64,000 bases of DNA from Euonymus europaeus (taxonomy: Eukaryota > Streptophyta > Magnoliopsida > Celastrales > Celastraceae): assembly GCA_963580455.1 (NCBI GenBank), contig OY756958.1, positions 19,232,501-19,296,500 of the forward strand, in the 5' to 3' direction. The position numbers and the translations under genes were made by a program. The notes under the pieces were generated by a model. That model was not told the DNA's origin. It was given only the letters and a program-made list of their open reading frames with translations, and ran no database searches. This document shows positions 12,278-22,524 of the stretch, piece by piece; position 1 is the stretch's first letter, and every line of letters starts with the position of its first letter.

Positions 12278-13532
12278 TCATTCTTTCCTCTCACTCATCT
12301 CCTTAGCCATTTGTCCAACTTGAGTTTCCAACTTTTGAATAGACTGAGTTGTTTGTTGCATAAATTGCAACATCGTAGTTTCCAAATCAGGTTTCTTACC
12401 TTGTGATTGAACTGGTGCTGCTGGATTCACTACATTCTGCTCACCTCGCCATGAAAAATTCGGATGACTTCTCCATGGGTATGCTTGATTCCTATTGTTA
12501 AAATTGCCTTGTCCCATGAAATTAATTTGCTCCTGTTCCGACATGGATGTCAATGGACAAGCCTCAGTAACATGGTCCTGTTGTGAACAAACAGCGCAAA
12601 GACTAGCTGGTTGTGGCGGGACTGGCACCTTGACATTAAACCCTTTCATAGCTTCTACAAGTGCATCTAACTTTCGGTTCAAATTTCCCATCTCCGCTTG
12701 AGTCTTTGTGTCAGCACTTACTTCATACATTCCCTGCCTTTTTTGATGAATTTCTTCCTCTCGTAGAAAATTGCTGGGAATCCTCACTCAAATCTTCAAA
12801 CAACTCCATTGCTTCCTCACTACTCTTACGCATCAAAACACCATTACAGGCTGAGTCCACTTTCATTCGATTTACCTCATTTAATCCCTCATAAAAATGA
12901 AGAACAACATCGTCCTTGTGCAAATTGTGAGTGGGACATTTAGCTAATCGATTCTTGAAATCCTTCCAAGCCTCATAAAATAAATCCCCATCCTTCTGCT
13001 GGAAATTTTGGATGTCACGAACAAGTTGTTTAGTCCGATGGGCTGGAAAAAATTCCCTTAAAAATTTTGTCGCCATCTGCTCCCAAGTACCAATAGATCC
13101 TGACTCTATAGCGCTGTACCACATCATCGCTCCTCCTCTAAGAGTGAAGGGAAAAAGTACCAACTTGAGATTATCAGCAGTTATCCCCGTCATGTGTTGT
13201 GTACGGCACAAGTCAGTAAAATCCTTCAGATGTTGATGTGGATCCTCGTCAAATCTACCCTCATAGTGTGGCACTGAGTTGAGCAATTGGGGTGACAAAC
13301 TGAAATTAGCCGCCCCTGTAGGTTGGTATGTGATGCAAGATGGTTGGGCTATGTTCTGTGGAATGTAACGGTTCATCATTGGAATTCGGGCAGCAGGAAT
13401 TTCTACCCCTTCAGCCTCCTGGATCTGTCGATTATTATCTCCCATATTCCTTTGTCGCAGGCCTCTTACAGTCCTCTCAATTTCTGGATCAAACTGCTCC
13501 AACGGCTCTTGTCGAGACCGAGTATTAACCAT
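12278..13532 (-). pseudogene. Athila gag
   Basis: I choose the ATG at 13532 (MVNTRSRQEPL), the standard Athila-like N-terminus; an earlier start would run into the LTR. The Retrotrans_gag core (HLKDFTDLCRT...WFPF-like...FLREFFPAHRT) occupies about residues 95-220. A frame change near 12770 moves to a second frame with a CCHC knuckle (CAVCSQQDHVTEAC) and ends at a TGA at 12278-12280. Two lesions (frameshift, nonsense) therefore break gag. The known role is capsid and RNA packaging. It lies about 120 bp downstream of the primer-binding site. Confidence 0.85.
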
Positions 13533-13654
13533 GCAACGCACAAAAAATATTCCAATGCCTGCAAAAATTTGAATTTGTAGTAAGCAAACGCACTTAATTC
13601 GAAGATAATTAAAAATAAAAACAATTCCGCTAACAACTAGTAATAACTTAACAG

Positions 13655-13672
13655 TCCCCGGCAACGGCGCCA
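13655..13672 (-). other. Primer-binding site complementary to tRNA-Asp
   Basis: The plus strand reads TCCCCGGCAACGGCGCCA, which as I recall is the exact 3' end of plant tRNA-Asp(GTC) including CCA. It lies five bases from the 5' LTR boundary at 13678. tRNA-Asp priming is characteristic of Athila and related Gypsy elements. Confidence 0.9.
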
Positions 13673-13677
13673 AAACT

Positions 13678-14850
13678 TGATCGCTATTTTTAATCACAAA
13701 TTAATTTCACAATTAAAAATACCAACTGGTTTACCCAAACGCAAGAGTACGTGTCAATGATAGTAATTAGTGAATGGGATCGAATCACAAGGACTGTATT
13801 AACTACTAATTGAATACTGCAACTTATCCTAGAACAGAATAAAAATTATATTTGTAAATCAATATAAAGAAAACCTAGCTTGGGTATGGTGTTTCAAATA
13901 CCACCTCCTATGCACACAAATTAATATGCAATCACACAATTTTTAAGAATTCAACGCTGTCAGTTAAAAGGCCTTGATCCAGCTGCAGTCAACTAGATTT
14001 CCCTAAACAACGATCCTGACTTTGGTCCAGTTGCAAGATCTTTTCTTATTAGAGGAGTCTTGGTTTGGTCTCTCCTAAGAACATCCTAAAAAAAGCATGA
14101 GCACTAGGAAATCGACAAACGCACAACCTAGAGTAACAATCTATCACCCAATCAGTTATGTCTATTGTTCCCAAAACTTGGATCTTACGCAAGCTCTCGT
14201 CACTTCGTCAAACACCGGGTCATGGTCAGCCGAATATGTTTAACTAACAATACCTACAACTAAGATGTTGATCAGGCATACATAATCATAGGCAATCAAC
14301 TTTAAATCCAGAGAACAATAAATTAAACTCAGTCTGCTTGTCAATTAAATCTGTGAACAAGGTTTTGGTATAAGAATTTACCAACCCTAGCTAGAAAATA
14401 ATTTAGCTACTCATAACAATAATATTAAAATCCAACATCATAATAAACACTGTTCAATTTCAGTAATGGAGGAAAAGAATTGATGCTCCAATGTGTGCGC
14501 TTGATTCTTCTCTCCTTCTTGCCTTTGATTTTTCTCCTTTGAATTCTGCCGTCCCTCCCCTGGATGGCTGCGTGTTCTCCTCCTTTAAATTCCTAGGGTT
14601 TCTTCTTTAAGTACCAATCATCTGATCCAATGAGCCCTCGCCACATCAGCTTCAAATTCCGTAAAGAACTAAATCCGCGTCCTGCGGCCGCGCCCAGGGT
14701 GCAAGAATCGGGTTCAGCTCAATTCCAGCTCTTTTGCTCCACTTCAGTACCTGTTCACACAAACACCCAAAAGAGGTAGAATATATACCAATACCTATCA
14801 AAAATTAACTCTTTTAACACCATTAATTAGGTGCTTTTCAACACCTAACA
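13678..14850 (-). repeat. 5' LTR of the Athila element
   Basis: 1173 bp with the same ends as 4215-5387. By eye I count six single-base differences between the two copies (for example near AATATGCAA[G/T]C, CACCG[T/G]GTC and AATG[C/T]GTGCGC) and no length difference. It contains a GCGGCCGC site at 14684-14691. Confidence 0.95.
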
Positions 14851-15274
14851 GGAATCAGTCCAGCAAACACTCGCAACAACTTCTTCCAATCATTTTGAGA
14901 TAGTTGCGATTTACGAAGCTAGTCAGGAATGCGTATGGTTGAGAGGAATGATTTCTCATATTCAAGAGAAATGTGGATTACAATCTGTTAGAAGTATCCC
15001 AATGGTATTATATGAAGACAATGCTGCATGTATAGCTTAGATCCGCGGAGGATACATAAAAGGTGACAGGACTAAACAAATCTCCCAGAAATTCTTCAGT
15101 ACACATGAACTCCAAAAGAGTGGTGATATTGATGTTCAACAGATTTGCTCTTGTGATAATCTGACGGATTTATTTACTAAGGTATTACCACCGGCAACAT
15201 TCAAGAAGTTGGTCTATGACATTGGTAAACGGCAACTCAAATGTCTACTTGAATCAGGGGGAGTAAAGACATGA
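14851..15274 (+). pseudogene. Copia A RNase H relic (3' part, after the nested element)
   Basis: This continues the frame interrupted at 4214 and encodes the end of a Copia RNase H domain: SAS-type segment, YEASQECVWLR, YEDNAACIA followed by a stop, then the C-terminal LADLFTK-like motif (NLTDLFTKVLP) and LESGGV before a TGA. The last motif is the usual end of Copia polyproteins. The in-frame stop after the catalytic Asp segment shows decay. The first five bases are the right copy of the Athila target duplication. Confidence 0.85.
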
Positions 15275-15491
15275 AGACAGTGATATGAATTATACTCTTT
15301 TCCCTTCGTCCAATGGTTTTTTCCACTGGGTTTTCCTTGGCAAGGTTTTAACGAGGCAATTTCTGCACTGATCTTACCCAGTTGATATACAAGAATAATG
15401 TATTTTTTTCCTTCACTAAGATTTTTATCCCATTGGGTTTGTCCTTGGTAAGGTTTTAAAGAGGCATATTCTTCGTATACGTGAGGGGGAC

Positions 15492-15716
15492 TGTTATAGA
15501 TATTCTAATTGATATGGATGATCCACCAACCCACATTAGCTTTTTGATATGGATGATCCACCAACACACAATGATCCACCAACCCACATTTGACAATGTA
15601 TTTTTGACTTTTGCATTGCTAAATATAGAAATATAATCTTCTATATATGTAATGTAATACATGCAAATGTAGTAGTGATGAGAATAACAATATTGGATTG
15701 TTATTTAATTTCAACA
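15492..15716 (+). repeat. 3' LTR of Copia A with preceding polypurine tract
   Basis: A purine run GTGAGGGGGA (15481-15490) is followed one base later by TGTTATAG, the LTR start. The LTR ends CAACA at 15716 and is followed by the ATTTC duplication. It is 225 bp against 171 bp for the 5' LTR because the GATGGATGATCCACCAAC unit is repeated. The many substitutions relative to the 5' LTR indicate an old insertion. Confidence 0.88.
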
Positions 15717-16696
15717 ATTTCATTGTTGTAAGTATACAATCGAATATGATATTATAATGAAATATTACAATTAGATATGATATTGGATTATATGTGTACA
15801 ATGAAATATAATATTGTCGCAACCGGGGTCACGATGCGGATCGGCGAAATATTCCTGCGAAATAATATTATCTCGAAACACAAAAATATATAAAAAACTC
15901 AAGAGTCGCCACCAATTGATTTAAGGTGCAATTGGACACCAAAGAAAACCTGCGAACCAGAGAAACATTGCCTATTTTAAATAAATAAATAAAAAAAGAT
16001 TTTGTAAAACACAATCAACTTATGATAGTTTTTGGAAAGATTTTTAAAGAAAAAGTTTGGGTCAACTATTGACCATAAAGGAAAAACAAATTAATTTCAT
16101 TAAAACGTCAACCAATTATTTGTAGAACCTCAAAAATAAATGGTTTATTTATCGCCAACGTGAATGCGCTACCAACTTTTGGTAAGTTTTAAAAAGCACC
16201 AACTTATGGTATTTGAATCCTTAAAATTCCAACTTATGGCATTGAACTATCACTAAGAATACCAACTTTTGGTATTTGATTCGATAATTTGCTAAGAACA
16301 ATATCCATACATACACATTATTGTACAACGTCACTTATATAATACATATACGCATATATAATCTAACATATATGTAAGTGTGTATAAAAAGCACAACATC
16401 ATATACATGGAGCATCATTTGTACACACGCACCACCCATTCACATAGCTCCACTTATCCATATCTGTACATAATATATATTCAGCTACAACATCATATAT
16501 ATACATAAAGTACATCAACACAGAAGCATCATTTAATAATAATTTATTGATATATTAATATATAGCAATATATATATGCATACAACACGTCAACACCACC
16601 AGCCCATAAGTATATATATATAGATACATATATATAGGTGTATTCATTCTATAACATGCACGACACTATACATATATATACCACAAGCTTCACGTA

Positions 16697-16699
<3 letters not shown>

Positions 16700-16729
<30 letters not shown>
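16700..16729. repeat. (TA)n microsatellite
   Basis: About 14 uninterrupted TA units inside the Ogre/Tat LTR. It is likely to vary in length between copies. Confidence 0.9.
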
Positions 16730-16731
<2 letters not shown>

Positions 16732-17056
16732 CAGTAAGTATATACATGTGGCAACCATGGTGAAAGTGGTGTTACCTGTGGCAATAATGATGATCGGGTG
16801 ATACCGTAAATAAGAAATTATGATGAAACGAGTGATTTGAGAAAGGAAGACCAGGTGATGGTATTGCAGAGGGCGGAGAAAGCACGGGTCAAAAGCAAAC
16901 TCTAGTGATGGATGAACGTTAGTGCAGTAGAGAGATGTTGTGATGGTGAAGAATCAGTTGGGCTGGTAGTGATAATAGAAAGCGGGTGAGAAAGCATGCC
17001 CCAAGAGAGAGATTCAGTAGGAAAAAAAAAGTCCCCTTTATGGTGAAAAAGAAACC

Positions 17057-17064
17057 TATTTATA
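17057..17064 (-). promoter_or_regulatory. TATA box in the Ogre/Tat LTR
   Basis: Minus-strand CTATAAATAG, about 300 bp into the LTR from its 5' end, is a good plant TATA box in the orientation of the element's genes. Confidence 0.55.
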
Positions 17065-17489
17065 GGTGAAGGAGAGTTAGATAAAGATAAGGGTAAGGAG
17101 ATAAGTTTAACAAGAATAGGATTTGAAGAGAGGATTTTGAGATGGGAAAGGAGACTAACAAATGGATCAAGAGTCCCAAACCGAATTCTCTCTTTATTTA
17201 TTTTATTATTTTTATTTGCTTTTGGACTTGATTTATTGGGCTTGTGAAAATGGACCTAGTTTGCCAACGAACTTGGGCTTTGTCATACCAATTTTATTTA
17301 TTTTTAAACAATAATTTTATATGACCAAATAAGTCTTATCCGGACAAAAATCGGGTACTACAGCTGCCCCCCTTTGTGTGACCTTTACGAAGTAAATGAC
17401 GCACAAATGTGTAGTAAATCGATTTTATTTGGTACATATAAAAAATACAGTCTCTTTAAGTGTCCTACGACTTGATCATGATGAAGGAC

Positions 17490-17818
17490 ATGAAAGGAGC
17501 TCGGGATCAATGTGCCATTCCCGGCTTAACTAAACTGAAGGGGAAAATAAAAGTGCTCGGGATCATTGCGCCACTCCCGGCTTGGCTGAACAAATAAAAC
17601 GAAAAAGTGCTCGGGATCATTGCTCCATTCCCGGCTTGGCTGAACTAAAGAGAAAAATGAAAGCGCGCGGGATCATTGCGCCACTCCCGGCTTGGCTGAA
17701 CTAAAAAGAAAAATGAAAGTGCTCGGGATCATTGTGCCACTCCCGGCTTGGCTGAACTAAAGAGAAAAATGAAAGTGCTCGGTATCATTGTGCCACTCCC
17801 GGCTTGGCTAAACAAATA
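17490..17818 (-). repeat. 55-56-bp tandem repeat array in the Ogre/Tat 3' untranslated region
   Basis: Six units start near 17498, 17553, 17607, 17663, 17719 and 17775. Each contains GCTCGGGATCATTG followed by CCACTCCCGGCTTGGCT and an A/G-rich linker. Units differ at a few positions. The array lies between the integrase end and the 3' LTR, a place where Tat-lineage elements often carry tandem repeats that can seed satellites. Confidence 0.9.
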
Positions 17819-18936
17819 CTTGAATGTGTAAGCAATTCTTGGCAAAGTTATCCTCATGTTGTAACTATCCCATTTTCTATTAATATGAGAAATGAAAACA
17901 TGCAAATGATGCAAATGATGCTATCATACATGACCCCTTGTCATCTGTCATCCATCATCCCTTGTACTTGCACAATCACGAATCGTTAAAATGTGGACAT
18001 TTCTATAGCTGTCAACTGTTTTGTGATCATGGTCCATAGTTACTGTCGAGCCTTCACTTATTTCGTGATCCTAGAGAAAATGCAGTCGCCCACTTGGAGA
18101 ATTTATCAAGATTCTTGGTACTCCAACTAGGGAAGAAATCTGTTGCATGAATCCTGATTCCATATTTCCATAGATAAAAGCACACCCCTTATACAAGGTG
18201 TTCCACCAGCGAATGCCTTTAAACCGTCTTTTGGTGATCTCTTTGTCAATTTGTCATATCCCCTGATTTCTCTTAGCTCTTCATCAATCCAGAGTACCAA
18301 ATCCTTTCAATTCCTTGCTAAGAACAATCTTCTAATGCACTTGTTTTCCAATATTTATGTTAAAGCTTATTCTCAATAAATTTAACAGCATGGCTATGCA
18401 CATGAGAAGCAAAATATTTAAGAGAATATATGTACAAGAAGTTTTGTGGAAAGGCTAGCAAATGAAACAAAGGATTATGAATAATCATTTACTGAGTATT
18501 TATGAAAAGAGGGTAGGCAGAGAGCTGAAACAATTCCTTTCAGGAAGAATATATACATATGAAGGATTAAGAAATTTAGAAAAATAGAATTTCTTTTACA
18601 AGCATGCAATGACTAAACCCAGACTCTGCGCAAAAACTGCCCCAATTTTTGTGTGCACCTACTTCGCAATTGTCGAATTCAATCATGAACTTTGATAAGC
18701 ATTGAACCCGTAGTCAAACCCCATCGGCCGCTCATTGTATTATGAAATACATCTGTCTTTACTTGACCATTTGTGGATTCTAACTGAGTGTCTTCCAACC
18801 ATCCTTGATAGCTTTTTGCCTAAAGCACCCAAAAGGGTTTTCACTTCAGCATATTTCTTCTCTTTTTTTCTTCTTTTTTTTCTTTCTTTTTGTTTTTCTT
18901 TTTGTTTTTTTTTGATTGATTTTTTTTTATATTTTT
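17819..18936 (-). other. Non-coding spacer of the Ogre/Tat element
   Basis: About 1.1 kb between the tandem array and the integrase stop codon. There is no convincing ORF. It ends in a pyrimidine-rich run of about 80 bp (18855-18935) next to the integrase end. It belongs to the element's 3' untranslated region by position. Confidence 0.6.
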
Positions 18937-19935
18937 TTATGCATAATATCGCTTCAGGATATCGGCATTCACTAGATGAGAAAGATCATCACCATCCATT
19001 TTTGTCAAAACTACTGTTCCACCAGAGAATGATTTCTTCACCACATACGGTCCTTCATAAGTAGGAGTCCATTTTCCTCGATGATCTTTTTGAGTTTGTT
19101 GGATCATTTTTAGTACTAAATCTCCTTCTCTGAAACAACGAAGGCGCACTTTCTTCTGATGTGCTCTTTCCATTCGTTTTTTATAAAGTTGTCCTCTACA
19201 AAGGGCCCCCAATCTTCTCTCCTCGATAAAATTTAGATGTTCATATTGACTTCGAACCCATTCTGTCTCGTCCAAGTTGGCCTCTACCACCACTCTTAGT
19301 GAAGGAATTTCCACTTCAACAGGAATAACTGCTTCTGTTCCATATACTAGAGCAAAAGGACTTTCACCAGTAGAAGTGCGCACAGAAGTCCGATATCCGT
19401 ATAAAGCAAAGGGAAGCTTTTCATGCCAATCTTTGTAATTTTCTGTCATCTTTTGAATGATCTTCTTAATATTTTTGTTAGCTGCCTCAACAGCCCCATT
19501 CATCTTAGGACGATAAGGAGATGAATTATGATGTTTGATCTTAAACTGCTTACAGAAGTCATTCATTATCCTGCTATTGAAATTCGTGCCATTATCAGTA
19601 ATGATCCTTTCAGGAACCCCATAGCGACAAACAATATCTTTCCTCAAAAATCGAACAATGACATTACTTGTCACATTAGCATACGAATTTGCTTCCACCC
19701 ACTTTGTAAAATAATCAATCGCGACTAGAATGAAGCGATGTCCATTGGAAGCTTTTGGCTCAATTGGGCCAATAACATCTAAACCCCACATAGAAAATGG
19801 CCATGGGGCTGCTAATACATGTAGGGGGTTCACTGGAACATGAGTTTTGTCAGCGTAAATTTGACACTTGTGGCATTTGACTGCACAGCTGATGCAATCC
19901 CTTTCCATAGTGAGCCAATAGTAGTCTGCACACAT
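18937..19935 (-). pseudogene. Ogre/Tat integrase
   Basis: The frame contains the cysteine pair of the zinc-binding domain (CHKCQIY), then the integrase core with Asp in WGLDVIGP, Asp in TDNGTNF and Glu in NGAVEAANKN, and a C-terminal domain ending LKRYYA. The two histidines of the H2C2 zinc finger are missing: the upstream frame reaches LLRCV and the text jumps to DYYWLTME, so roughly 30 residues are deleted with loss of frame near 19930. The family's role is insertion of element DNA. This copy cannot have a normal N-terminal domain. Confidence 0.88.
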
Positions 19936-20279
19936 CGAAGGAGTACAAATCCTGAACTTCTCTTATATAACACATTTCCTTCTAAAAGAAAGGAACTAGA
20001 GAGTCTTCGTATGGTACGCTTGTCATTTTCTGAGGCATCTGGGGGATACTCTCTTCTTTCCAAGTATTTCTTCACGTCATAATACCACGGTTTACCATCC
20101 AATTCCTCTTCTGTATTTGAACAATATGCATTTTCCTCTCTCTTCTCAATTTTGATGACCTGGACTTCTCCTCGCGGATCCAAATCAAACATTGCTGCTA
20201 GGGTTGCCAAAGCATCTGCTATCTGATTTTCTTCTCTTGGGATATGGTCAAGTTCAATCCAATCAAATGACTTGATCAT
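19830..20279 (-). pseudogene. Ogre/Tat RNase H-integrase linker segment
   Basis: This open stretch reads IELDHIPREENQIADALATLA, the conserved end of the second RNase H-like domain in Tat elements, followed by the linker to integrase (PPDASENDKRTIRRL...LLEGNVLYKRS). It is separated from the upstream RT-RNase H frame by a TAG after KLVP (20298) and loses frame again at the zinc-finger deletion near 19930. Confidence 0.82.
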
Positions 20280-20297
20280 CTTCTTGATAAACTGATA

Positions 20298-21800
20298 CTA
20301 GGGAACCAATTTAGAATCCTTGGTTTCCCATTCATCATTCAATTGTCGAATTACTAACTGTGAGTCTCCATAAACTTGTAACCTTTTAATTTCGACATCT
20401 ATAGCTGCTTGAATTCCCATTGCACATGCCTCATATTCAGCAACGTTATTGGTGCACTCAAAGTATAATTTGGCAGTAAATGGCGTGACTTTCCCCTCTG
20501 GTGATATAAGTGCTGCCCCAATTCCATATCCTATCATATTAGATGCACCATCAAATAGTAGGGTCCATTTTTCAGACTGTTCCAAACTCCTCTCCTCTAT
20601 GGATAAGCACATAATATCACTATCTGGAAAACCAACGCTCATAGGCTGAAAGTCATTAATTGCTCGCTCCGCCAAATAGTCTGCTATAGCACTTCCTTTT
20701 ATAGCGTTTCGTGTGACATACTGAATATCATATTCAGACAATAACATTTGCCACTTGGATATTCTTCCCGAGAGTGAAGGCTTTTCGAAAATATACTTGA
20801 TGAGATCCATTTTAGAAATCAACCATGTGGTATGATAAAGCATGTATTGTCGAAGTCTGTGAGCAAACCATGCTAGTGAACAACAGGTTTTTTCAAGCAT
20901 ACAATAGTTCATCTCACAATTCGGAAACTTCTTACTCAAATAGTAAATGGCATGCTCTATCTTTCCAGATGAATCATGTTGTCCAAGCATACATCCCATT
21001 GAGCTGTCTGAAATAGTCAAGTAAAGAATCAATGGTCTTCCTGCAACAGGTGGCATTAACACTGGTGGATTTTGTAAATACTGCTTAATCTTCTCAAAAG
21101 CGACTTGACAATTTTCATTCCACTCAGTTGGACTATTCTTACGCAGCAATTTGAAAATGGGTTCACATGTGGCTGTCAACTGTGAAATATAATTCAACCT
21201 TCCTAACAATCCTCTGATCTCCTTCTCCGTGCGAGGTGGTGGCATTTCCAGAATTGCTTTAACTTTGTCTGGATCTACATCAATTCCTTTCTTACTGACA
21301 ATAAATCCTAACAACTTTCCTGAGGTAGCTCCAAATGTGCATTTGGCCGGATTTAACTTTAATTGATGCTTCCTCAGTCTACCAAACAACTTTTGGAGAT
21401 TCACAATGTGATCTTCACTTTCCTTTGTCTTTGCTATCATATCATCAACATACACCTCAATTTCCTTATGCATCATATCATGAAACAAAGTGACCATAAC
21501 CCTTTGATATGTAGCTCCTGCATTCTTCAACCCAAATGGCATCACTTTATAACAAAAGGTTCCCCAAAGGGTGATGAAAGTCATTTTTTCACGATCTTCT
21601 GGTGCCATTTTGATCTGATTATATCCCGAAAAACCATCCATAAAAGAGAAAGTAGAATGCCCTGTAGTATTGTCTACCAATACATCAATGTGGGGTAGAG
21701 GGAAGTTATCTTTCGGGCTCGCACCATTAAGGTCTCTGTAATCAACACACATTCGGACTTTGCCATTTTTTTTGGAACTGGCACAATATTTGCCACCCAT
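20298..21800 (-). pseudogene. Ogre/Tat reverse transcriptase, RNase H and second RNase H-like domain
   Basis: RT motifs VRMCVDYRDLN, FMDGFSGYNQI, MPFGLKNAGATYQR and the catalytic YVDDM are intact. RNase H follows (YLTISDSSMGCMLG...NYCMLEKTC), then a second RNase H-like domain (WTLLFDGASN...NNVAEYEACAMG...VYGDSQLVIRQL), the dual arrangement known for Tat elements. The frame enters after a frameshift near 21775 (KKNGKVR) and ends at a TAG following KLVP. Apart from these ends the domain block is well preserved. Confidence 0.9.
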
Positions 21801-22277
21801 TCAGGATAATGTGATACTGCTAAAAAGCCTGCATCGAATTGTTTTTTGACCTCATCTCTAATTTTCAACAACACCTCTGGCTTTAATCTCCTCAGTTTTT
21901 GTTTTACTGGAGAACAATCTGGTTTCAATGGCAACCTGTGAACTACTATGTTCGTGTCTAGCCCAGGCATGTCTTGATATGACCAAGCAAATATATCTCG
22001 ATAACTGTGCAATAAATCTATCAATCTTTCTTTTTCTTCCCCTTTTAAGGCAGTTCCAACCTTCACCTCTTTTTTCTCCTTCTCAGTCGCTAAATTGATA
22101 ATGTCAATGAATTCTTGGTGAGGCTGAATTATTTTCTTCTCTTGATTTACTTGTCTCAACATCTCTGGTAGAATTTCAATTTCTTCCTCAAATTCATAAT
22201 CAAGTTCGATATTACTAATAGGTGCACAAAAATCTGGTTCGTTAAGCTCATCCTCTTTGTTATCATCATTTTCATGC
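21674..22277 (-). pseudogene. Ogre/Tat pre-RT linker and RT N-terminus (exon after the intron)
   Basis: Starting at the predicted acceptor (22277), the frame reads an acidic linker (HENDDNKEDELNEPDF), the conserved LLHSYRDIFAWSYQDMPGLD segment and the RT entry motif PEWVANIVPVPKK. It then goes out of frame near 21775 where the 20298-21800 frame takes over. The segment is typical of the region between protease and RT in Tat elements. Confidence 0.85.
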
Positions 22278-22524
22278 CTGTTAAAGACATAAAATAAACT
22301 AGAATTGAGAAAAGAGAAATGGAAGGAATAAAAATGAGTGAACATTGAATTCAGAACAATAATACTTTATTTTAAGAGAAGTGAATGAAGATAAATGATG
22401 AAACTACATGCATTAGCCATGCTATGCAATTTATTTGCAATAAGTAAAGCATGCTCTGTACAAAAGGAAAAACCCAATCAAGAGCCTAGAGCTAGGCTCA
22501 CGATGGTAGTGCATTCGAGATTAC
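22278..22524 (-). other. Predicted intron of the Ogre/Tat polyprotein gene
   Basis: On the minus strand the donor is GCAAGA/GTAATC (intron begins 22524) and the acceptor is GTCTTTAACAG/GCATG (intron ends 22278), with T-rich sequence before the acceptor. Removal of 247 bp deletes the in-frame TAA at the donor and joins both coding parts in register (phase 2, giving a Glu codon at the junction). An intron between protease and RT is a known feature of Ogre elements. The coordinates here are inferred from the sequence only. Confidence 0.75.

Larger units (their letters stand above)
4215..14850 (-). mobile_element. Athila-type Ty3/Gypsy retrotransposon nested in Copia A
   Basis: Two 1173-bp LTRs (4215-5387, 13678-14850) with TG...CA ends flank an internal region read on the minus strand. 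The 5-bp duplication GGAAT occurs at 4210-4214 and 14851-14855. Order on the minus strand: 5' LTR, tRNA-Asp primer site, gag, protease, RT-RNase H-integrase, a spacer, an ORF in the env position, polypurine tract, 3' LTR. Size, tRNA-Asp priming and the extra ORF fit the Athila lineage. By eye the LTRs differ at six sites, so insertion is recent, yet gag, the gag-pol junction and the env-position ORF each carry frameshifts or a stop. Confidence 0.95.
315..15716 (+). mobile_element. Copia A: decayed Ty1/Copia retrotransposon with a nested Athila element
   Basis: Two related terminal repeats (315-485 and 15492-15716) both start TGTTAT and end CAACA. They are flanked by the same 5-bp duplication ATTTC (310-314 and 15717-15721). 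Between them, in Copia order, lie remnants of gag, protease, integrase, reverse transcriptase and RNase H, all on the plus strand and all broken by stops and frameshifts. A 10.6-kb Gypsy element plus a 5-bp duplication (4215-14855) interrupts it. Without that insertion the element would be about 4.76 kb, a normal Copia length. Part of the RT domain is deleted, so it cannot be autonomous. Confidence 0.93.
15815..17362 (-). repeat. 3' LTR of the Ogre/Tat element
   Basis: On the plus strand it starts TGTCGCAACCGGG and ends GGGTACTACA; on the minus strand it therefore starts TGTAGTACCCG and ends GGTTGCGACA. On the minus strand the purine run AAGGGGGGCAGC (about 17363-17375) directly precedes it, as a polypurine tract should. 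A TATA-like TATAAATA lies at 17057-17064. It contains a long (TA)n run at 16700-16729. There is no second copy in the window, so its exact ends rest on TG/CA, the purine tract and the conserved GTCGCAACC start. Confidence 0.75.

Noticed and set aside
17490..17818. Regular direct repeats, possible CRISPR-like array
   Set aside because: The units are adjacent tandem copies without unique spacers and sit in a plant Gypsy element; the same holds for 40600-41110.
18855..18935. Long T/C run as a regulatory or triplex-forming element
   Set aside because: It is a low-complexity tract in a decayed retroelement's untranslated region with no mirror symmetry that I could see.
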